From Gemmatimonadota bacterium (lineage in GTDB: Bacteria > Gemmatimonadota > Gemmatimonadetes > Gemmatimonadales > Gemmatimonadaceae): a stretch of DNA of 38,497 nt. Each line of letters opens with the position of its first letter. Positions within the stretch are counted from its first letter, which is position 1. A program made the position numbers and the translations under genes. Below are positions 33,186 through 38,497 of this stretch, piece by piece. Location of the stretch: contig CANHJV010000015.1 in NCBI GenBank assembly GCA_947461225.1, forward strand, positions 1 through 38,497, written 5' to 3'. The notes under the pieces are model-generated. The model saw only the letters and a program-made list of their open reading frames with translations, was not told the DNA's origin and did not search any database.

Positions 33186-33764
33186 ATGGCTATCACCCGA
33201 TCTGTGAAAAAGCCCCGCACGCGCACCGTTGTTGAGCCGGTGGATGCTGAGGCGTTTATCGCCGCCGCTGATCCGTCGCCGCCGGCGCCACTGGCATCGG
33301 TCTCGGTTGATCTGGAGCGTCCCGTGTCGGAGCGTCCACGCGCGGCGAAGGCGATGGAGTCGATCCGTCGACACATGCCATGGGCTGCTGGCGCTGGTCT
33401 CGTGCCATTACCCGGGGTCGATCTCGCCGGTATTGCGGTCGTGCAACTCCATCTGATGGCTGACTTGGCGGATCAGTATGACGTCCCGTTTAAGCGGGAC
33501 GCGGCCAAGTCACTTGCGGCGACACTGATGGCCACGTTGCTCGAACACGGCGCGGCGGGCGGAATTGGTTCGCTTGCCAAGATGGTTCCCGGCGTCGGGA
33601 CGCTGCTGGGGCTGGCGGTGTTGCCAGGTCTCGCCGCTGCCGGGACGTACGCCCTTGGCCGCGTGTTCCTGATGCACTTCGAGAGTGGTGGTACGTTCCT
33701 CGACTTCGATCCGGCGAAGGCCGAAGCGTACTTTCGCGCGGAATTCGACAAGGCTCCGCGTTGA
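33186..33764 (+). CDS. DUF697-like membrane-associated protein, possible ParA partner
   Basis: This 192-residue protein has a basic then acidic N-terminal tail of about 45 residues (KKPRTRTVVEPVDAEAFIAAAD). The tail resembles short ParA-partner peptides. A hydrophobic, Gly/Ala-rich domain of the DUF697/YcjF type follows, with MPWAAGAGLVPLPGVDLAGIAVVQLHLMADLADQY and GIGSLAKMVPGVGTLLGLAVLPGLAAAGTYALGRVFLMHF. The C-terminal domain likely embeds in or lies on the membrane. I infer that the tail stimulates the ParA ATPase while the DUF697 part links to membrane or cargo; no experiment supports this here. It is 9 bp downstream of the parA-like gene. A TTG that could start the thioesterase overlaps its stop by 4 bp. 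Confidence 0.75.
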   Translation: MAITRSVKKPRTRTVVEPVDAEAFIAAADPSPPAPLASVSVDLERPVSERPRAAKAMESIRRHMPWAAGAGLVPLPGVDLAGIAVVQLHLMADLADQYDVPFKRDAAKSLAATLMATLLEHGAAGGIGSLAKMVPGVGTLLGLAVLPGLAAAGTYALGRVFLMHFESGGTFLDFDPAKAEAYFRAEFDKAPR

Positions 33765-33781
33765 CCATCGGGAGTGCTCGC

Positions 33782-34582
33782 GTGGGGAGTGCTGCTCACC
33801 GATGGATCATCCCCCCCCGCGTCCGGGTGGATGCTCCAGTGCGCCTCTTCTGCCTTCCGTTCGCGGGCGGCGGTGCGAGTGCCTACCGTACGTGGGTTGC
33901 GGCGTTGGCTCCGCACGTCGAAGTGTGCCCCATCCAGCTGCCGGGTCGCGAAGAGCGCTTTCATGAACCCGCGCACACCGACTTGCGGGAGATGGCCAGC
34001 ATTGTCGTTGCACAGCTGCCTGCGTTCTTTGACAAGCCCTACGCCCTCTTCGGGCACAGCATGGGTGCGCTGCTGTCGTACGAAGTGCTCCGGCAGTTGG
34101 ACGCCGTGGGCGCACCGGCACCCGTGCAGGCGTTCCTCTCGGCGTATGTGCCACCGCACCGGCCGAGTCGTTGGGCGCCCATCCACCAACTCCCGGACGC
34201 CGCGTTTCTCGACGAGCTCCGGCAGTTGGAAGGCACGCCGGAGGCGGTGCTGCAGCACCCAGAATTGATGCAGTTCCTCCTACCCACGCTGCGCGCAGAC
34301 TTTCAGGCGTGCGAAACGTACGAGGGTGGCGCACCGTCACCGTTGGCCGTTCCGCTGACGATTTACGGTGGCGCGGACGACGGCGATGTGTCGGAAGAGG
34401 AGCTGGCGGCGTGGCAGGTGCACACCAGCTCCGACTTCCGCTTACGCATGTTTCCGGGAAATCATTTCTATCTGCACTCGGCGCGCGAGGCGTTGCTCGC
34501 CGACATCAGCCATACACTGCAGGCGTGTGCTCCGCGCTCTGCACCAGCGCCTGTTCCTCGCGCCATCGAAACAGCCGGCTGA
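33782..34582 (+). CDS. Type II thioesterase of the NRPS/PKS kind
   Basis: This alpha/beta hydrolase of about 266 residues has the layout of stand-alone thioesterases that edit or release products from carrier proteins. The N-terminal LFCLPFAGGGASAYRTW and the LPGREERFHEP block are diagnostic of type II TEs. The nucleophile elbow GHSMG holds the catalytic Ser (Ser93), the Asp is in YGGADD (Asp199 or Asp200), and the His is in FPGNHFYLH (His228). The start is taken as the GTG at 33782 with GGGAG upstream. A TTG at 33761 would overlap the DUF697 stop as TTGA. Its 3' end overlaps the convergent halogenase gene by 77 bp. The location next to NRPS genes supports a role in that pathway. Confidence 0.93.
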   Translation: MGSAAHRWIIPPRVRVDAPVRLFCLPFAGGGASAYRTWVAALAPHVEVCPIQLPGREERFHEPAHTDLREMASIVVAQLPAFFDKPYALFGHSMGALLSYEVLRQLDAVGAPAPVQAFLSAYVPPHRPSRWAPIHQLPDAAFLDELRQLEGTPEAVLQHPELMQFLLPTLRADFQACETYEGGAPSPLAVPLTIYGGADDGDVSEEELAAWQVHTSSDFRLRMFPGNHFYLHSAREALLADISHTLQACAPRSAPAPVPRAIETAG

Positions 34583-36263
34583 TTTCCGCCTCGTGCGCCG
34601 ACATCTCGCGCGGCTGGGTGCGCGGACGGAACAGCCCCTGCGCGTCCCACGACTCGGCGTCGAGTGAAAGCGCTTCGATGTTGATCCATGCCGACGCCAC
34701 GCGGTCGTACTCGTCCGGCAGCACGTCGCGTACGGCCATGCGGAAGATGATGTGCGCGACTTCTTCGATCCGGTCGCAGGCGTCGCGCATGTAGGCCAGC
34801 TGCTCGCGCACTGTGGTGGGCGCGCGGTCGGGCAACGTGCGCAGATGCATCGCCTTGAGTGTGGGCAGGTCGTCGATGTAGTCGAGGTAATCGAACGTCA
34901 CCCGGTCGCGACTCGAGCGGCGTCCCCATTCTTCGAACAGGGCGAGCATGCGTGCCTGCGTGACGACGACGCGCGACACCAGTCCGCTGACGGTTTTCGC
35001 CAGCACGGGGTCAAGGTAGAGCTCATGATAGTACTGCGGATCTGACGTCCCCCAACCGATGTAGTAATCCCAGATCGTCTTCAGCGCTGCGACGGGCGCG
35101 AAGCCCATGTTGGGATACCCACGGCTGATGTTTTCCGTGATGGCGTCGTTCAGTGTGAGCACGTACCGGTTGGCATACTCGGCGAACTCGGCGATCGGCT
35201 TTCCGGCCTGATCCATTTCGATCATGCGCTGAATGAAGCCGTTGCTGTAGGCGATGAGGTTCGTCCCCACCGAGTAGTAGGGGTCCGCGAACACGCCGGA
35301 GACACCCGTGCAGGCCCAGCGGTCGGCCGAGATCACGCGGGTGGAGCTGTGGCTGTAGCTCTTGAGCCGCCCGAAGTCGATGACCTCATGCTGTTCCATC
35401 GCAGACGCGAGCGTGGGCTCATGCTGGCGCAGCCACGCCATCGCCTTCTCGGGCGTTCCACCGTACGTGTCGTACGGATGGAGCGCATCGAGGGTGACGA
35501 TGCCGATACTCGTGTTGTCCGGCGCGAGTGGAATGATCCAGACCCAGTAGCCTTCGCCCATCAGATGGCACGTGGACTGCCAGCGGTCATCGATGGCGCG
35601 CTCGTGCCATGCGGTGTTGGATGCCGGGACCCAATCATTGACCGAGACTTTGCCCTTCACTCGCCACCACACGGAATTACGCGGCCGCGGTGACTTCTTC
35701 ATGTGCCCGAGCCGGCTCTGCAGGTATCGGCGCCGACCCATGGCATCGACGACCCATCCGGCCTCGGTGGTGTGTTCGATACCGTCCGCGTCGGTCCACT
35801 GCACGTGGTGCGGCCCCTGTCCGTCAATCTGAATGTCGCGCACGCGTGCTCCCTCGACGAGTTCGACACCCGCCTCGACCACCAGCTCACGGAGCTTGGT
35901 TTCCAACGTGCCACGATCGACTTGATACGACTTGGCCGGCAGGAACCGCCGTGCGCCGTATTCGGGCCGCGATGCAAAATCGCCCGCGCTCTGAAAGAAG
36001 TAGCGCAGTCCGAGCTTCTCGAGATGCGACTCTTCCAGATAGTCGTACAGCTGAAGGGTATGGTCGTAATAAAACGCGCCGATTTCGACGGTGGACTCAC
36101 CGATCTTGAAGCCTGCATGCGGCAGTGGTCGCGTGATCGGATCGAGAATCAGGATGGAGAGCGGGTTGCCACTCAGGCGCAGTTGCCGGGCGAGTCCCAG
36201 GCCGGCCAGGCCACCACCACAGATAACGAGATCGAACTTACGAGACAGTGCGGGGGCGATCAT
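34506..36263 (-). CDS. Flavin-dependent halogenase
   Basis: This 585-residue FAD enzyme belongs to the tryptophan-halogenase-like superfamily. The dinucleotide-binding GxGxxG is at residues 16-21 (GGGLAG). Lys53 in FKIGESTVEIG is the conserved lysine expected to carry the haloamine or hypohalous acid, and WVWIIP at 240-245 is the halogenase WxWxIP signature that distinguishes it from monooxygenases. The FADPYYSVG segment (326-334) forms the chloride/FAD loop region. The KIGEST pattern fits enzymes that halogenate phenol or pyrrole rings on carrier-bound substrates better than free-tryptophan enzymes, but this is inference. No flavin reductase is in the window. The start ATG overlaps the upstream NRPS stop by ATGA, so the two genes are translationally coupled. 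The C-terminal 150 residues are helical. Confidence 0.93.
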   Translation of the reverse strand: MIAPALSRKFDLVICGGGLAGLGLARQLRLSGNPLSILILDPITRPLPHAGFKIGESTVEIGAFYYDHTLQLYDYLEESHLEKLGLRYFFQSAGDFASRPEYGARRFLPAKSYQVDRGTLETKLRELVVEAGVELVEGARVRDIQIDGQGPHHVQWTDADGIEHTTEAGWVVDAMGRRRYLQSRLGHMKKSPRPRNSVWWRVKGKVSVNDWVPASNTAWHERAIDDRWQSTCHLMGEGYWVWIIPLAPDNTSIGIVTLDALHPYDTYGGTPEKAMAWLRQHEPTLASAMEQHEVIDFGRLKSYSHSSTRVISADRWACTGVSGVFADPYYSVGTNLIAYSNGFIQRMIEMDQAGKPIAEFAEYANRYVLTLNDAITENISRGYPNMGFAPVAALKTIWDYYIGWGTSDPQYYHELYLDPVLAKTVSGLVSRVVVTQARMLALFEEWGRRSSRDRVTFDYLDYIDDLPTLKAMHLRTLPDRAPTTVREQLAYMRDACDRIEEVAHIIFRMAVRDVLPDEYDRVASAWINIEALSLDAESWDAQGLFRPRTQPREMSAHEAEISRLFRWREEQALVQSAEHTPAVYG

Positions 36264-38497
36264 ACAGAGTCTTCAGGAAAGAGGTGAGCAGCGAGTTGCT
36301 GCACCGTGGGATAGGTGTACACGTCGCCCAAGTTGAGCGGCACACGAAGTTCGGTCCAGATCCGTGTTGCGAGTTCCATGACGCGGAGCGAGTTACCGCC
36401 AAGATCGAAGAAGTTGTCGGTGATACCGACACCGGCGCGCTGGAGGATGTCTGCGAACATCGTTCGCAGTTGTGTCTCGCGCGGCGTGATCGCTCGCGCT
36501 GCCGCGGTGTCCTGCGTGTCGGATTCGTCGAGGTTGAGCAGTTCTGCCCGATCGATCTTTCCGTTGAGCGTCAGCGGCATCGCGGACAATACCCGGACGA
36601 CGTCGGGCACCATGTAATGCGGCAGCGTGCGCCCCAGTGCCTCGCGGATACCTGCGGCGGTGAGTCCGTCTCCCTCCACGAACGCGGCAAGATACCGGTC
36701 GCCCGCGCTGTCCACTTTGGTAATGATTGCGGCATGTCGTGTGGCCGGAAGCGCCGCCAGCGCGATGTCGATTTCATCGAGCTCGACGCGAAACCCACGA
36801 ACCTTTACCTGGCGGTCGACCCGCCCAAAGAACTCAATCGTGCCATCGGCACGCCAGCAGCCACGATCGCCGGAGGCATACATGCGGCCTGGCACGTCGG
36901 CGACCACGCTCTCACGAAAGCGCTCTGCCGTGCGCTCCGGCTGGTTGATGTACTCGCGCGCCAGGCCGGCGCCTGCGAGAAACAGCTCGCCGGGCATGCC
37001 GATGCCGCACAGGCGGCCGGCTCGGTCGATGATGTGCACCTGCATATTGTCGATCGGCCGACCGATGGGCACCGTCTCAGTCGATGACTCGAGTCGCGTG
37101 GCGGTGGTGCAGACGGCGGCTTCCGTCGGGCCGTATTCGTTCACCAGCGTGACCTGCGGCAGGACGCGATGGTGTGCCGCAACGAGCGCCGGACTGACGC
37201 TTTCCCCGGCAACGGTGAGCACACGGAGACTCGGGCAGTCGGCGAGCATGTCGAGCAGCAGACGATAATAGCCCGGCGTCAGGATGGCGGTCGTCACCCG
37301 ATGCTCGTCACAGAGCTGGCGCACGAATCGCGCATCGAGCCGGCGGTCTTCTGCGATCATCACGAGCGCCGCGCCGGCTGTGAGCGCCGAGAAGATGTCT
37401 GCCACCGAACTGTCAAAGGCAAACGACGGCATCTGCAGCACGACATCACGCGACGAGAAGTCGTAGAAGTGGTTTCGCCACGCAATGGTGTTGCAGATCG
37501 CGCGATGTTCGATGGCACTGCCCTTCGGGCGTCCGGTGGAGCCGGAGGTGTAAATGACATACGCGAGTGCTTCGGCGTCGTCGGCGATGACCGGGGCGGG
37601 GTGTGGCGTACCATCGTCGTGCAACTCGAGTTCGAGGAACACGAGTTCACCGCGGAACAGGCTCGCGGCGCCGACCGCGTCTGCCCCGACCACCAGCACA
37701 TTTGCTCCCGCATTCGAGAGCATGTACTCCACAAGCTCGGCGGGATGGCGAGGATTGATCGGGACGTACGCCGCGCCGGCACGAAGGATGCCAAGCATCG
37801 CGATGATGAGCAGGTCGGAACGATCCGCCATCAATCCGACGCGATCTCCCGGACGGACGCCGTACTGCGTCTGGAGCACGGCGGCGAAATGCCCTGCCCG
37901 TGCGACAAGTGCTGCGTACGTGAGTACGAGATCGCCCGAGATGACCGCGACGGCGTCCGGCGTGCGTTCCGCTTGCGCCACTACCATGCCGTGGAGCGTC
38001 TGGGCCGTGCCGTTCGGCGACGGCGAGCGCTCCACGGCGGTGGCATTGAACCGATCACGGACCTGCACCCGAGCGTCACCGTGCAGCACATCCAACGCAT
38101 CGAGTGGCGCGGTGGGATGCGTCGCGATCCATGTCACCGCGAGTGGCAGCTGCTCCATGATGGCGCGCCCGATCTCGATCGGCATCCACGCGGGATCGAA
38201 GGCCATGTGCGCGGTGGATGTGTGCGTGACGTCGACGTGCACCCACGCCTCACCATTGGGCATCGTATCGCGTCGGTCAAAGGCCGGCAGCGTACTGATG
38301 CCGATTCTCCCATCTGCGGCGCGGCGGTGCGACTGACTGGCGTGTGCGTGCTGTGCCTCGGGCTGCACGATCGACGGCATCGTGGAGCGCAGCGCCTCAA
38401 CGGAGCGAGCCCCGTCCAGATCCAGTACCACATGGTCGTTCCCGTTGACCGAAAGTCGCACGACCTGGTCGCCGACATAGCGCACGAGCACCGCCGC
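36260..38497 (-). CDS. Nonribosomal peptide synthetase, C(partial)-A-PCP (5' partial)
   Basis: The frame stays open to the right edge, so the gene begins outside the window. Numbering here starts at the in-frame GTG at 38491. Residues up to about 140 resemble the C-terminal lobe of a condensation domain ending in the usual C-A linker (RFNATAVE). The adenylation domain shows A3 YTSGSTGRPKG (314-324), A4 FAFDSSVADIF, A5 NEYGPTEAAVC, A7 SGDRGCWRADG, A8 FFGRVDRQVKVRGFRVE and A10 NGKIDR with the catalytic Lys. The carrier domain ends with LGGNSL, whose Ser takes the phosphopantetheine arm. Aligning by eye to PheA gives the specificity code D-S-A-L-T-A-E-V-C-K; position 278 is uncertain. This hints at a bulky or aromatic residue, but no substrate is assigned firmly. 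It overlaps the halogenase by 4 bp. Confidence 0.93.
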   Translation of the reverse strand, partial: AAVLVRYVGDQVVRLSVNGNDHVVLDLDGARSVEALRSTMPSIVQPEAQHAHASQSHRRAADGRIGISTLPAFDRRDTMPNGEAWVHVDVTHTSTAHMAFDPAWMPIEIGRAIMEQLPLAVTWIATHPTAPLDALDVLHGDARVQVRDRFNATAVERSPSPNGTAQTLHGMVVAQAERTPDAVAVISGDLVLTYAALVARAGHFAAVLQTQYGVRPGDRVGLMADRSDLLIIAMLGILRAGAAYVPINPRHPAELVEYMLSNAGANVLVVGADAVGAASLFRGELVFLELELHDDGTPHPAPVIADDAEALAYVIYTSGSTGRPKGSAIEHRAICNTIAWRNHFYDFSSRDVVLQMPSFAFDSSVADIFSALTAGAALVMIAEDRRLDARFVRQLCDEHRVTTAILTPGYYRLLLDMLADCPSLRVLTVAGESVSPALVAAHHRVLPQVTLVNEYGPTEAAVCTTATRLESSTETVPIGRPIDNMQVHIIDRAGRLCGIGMPGELFLAGAGLAREYINQPERTAERFRESVVADVPGRMYASGDRGCWRADGTIEFFGRVDRQVKVRGFRVELDEIDIALAALPATRHAAIITKVDSAGDRYLAAFVEGDGLTAAGIREALGRTLPHYMVPDVVRVLSAMPLTLNGKIDRAELLNLDESDTQDTAAARAITPRETQLRTMFADILQRAGVGITDNFFDLGGNSLRVMELATRIWTELRVPLNLGDVYTYPTVQQLAAHLFPEDSV

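Overview
This looks like a chromosomal window from a GC-rich Gram-negative bacterium. A Gemmatimonadota (Gemmatimonas-like) source is my best guess. The reasons are the high GC, poor Shine-Dalgarno use, several lipoproteins, a GWxTD-domain protein, and the ancestral origin-type order dnaN-dnaA / rpmH-rnpA-yidD-yidC-mnmE. This taxonomic call is inference from style and gene content, not from a search. No tRNA, CRISPR array or insertion sequence was seen.

Layout. 1-9092: the 3' end of an M19 dipeptidase gene, a SWIM/SNF2 helicase, Tex, a lipoprotein and a UMF1-type MFS transporter. 9147-14628: a small unknown protein, a type IV pilin with a near-consensus sigma-54 promoter, DNA polymerase I coupled to a GWxTD lipoprotein. 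14773-19020: a Ser/Thr kinase running into pyrE, a chemoreceptor without a large periplasmic domain, and an AraC-type regulator. 19215-19640: RNase P RNA (rnpB). 19689-27570: an exported protein of unknown function, dnaN, a possible oriC element, dnaA, a divergent regulatory region with a perfect DnaA box inside the dnaA promoter, then the rpmH-rnpA-yidD-yidC-mnmE operon. 27571-27804: a long inverted repeat with a 12-bp tandem array. 27805-32401: a putative zinc protease, a DUF2225 protein, upp, a DUF2156-type acyltransferase with C-terminal membrane helices, and a LOG-family nucleotide hydrolase. 32520-38497: an orphan ParA ATPase, a DUF697 protein and a type II thioesterase on the plus strand, facing a flavin-dependent halogenase and an NRPS (C-terminal condensation lobe, A, PCP) on the minus strand. 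The NRPS gene runs off the right edge.

How the parts fit. The central block is the replication-origin neighbourhood, with protein-insertion (YidC/YidD), tRNA-modification (MnmE) and RNase P genes (protein and RNA). The right end is the edge of a natural-product cluster. Its chemistry would be amino-acid activation and tethering by A-PCP, halogenation by the coupled flavoenzyme, and editing or release by the thioesterase. The most unusual feature is that the thioesterase follows a ParA/DUF697 pair so closely that the three may form one operon. That suggests, without proof, that a partition-type ATPase positions something connected with this pathway.

Start-codon note: pyrE and rnpA both show family-like sequence upstream of the first ATG/GTG/TTG codon in frame. 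Their annotated starts are conservative.
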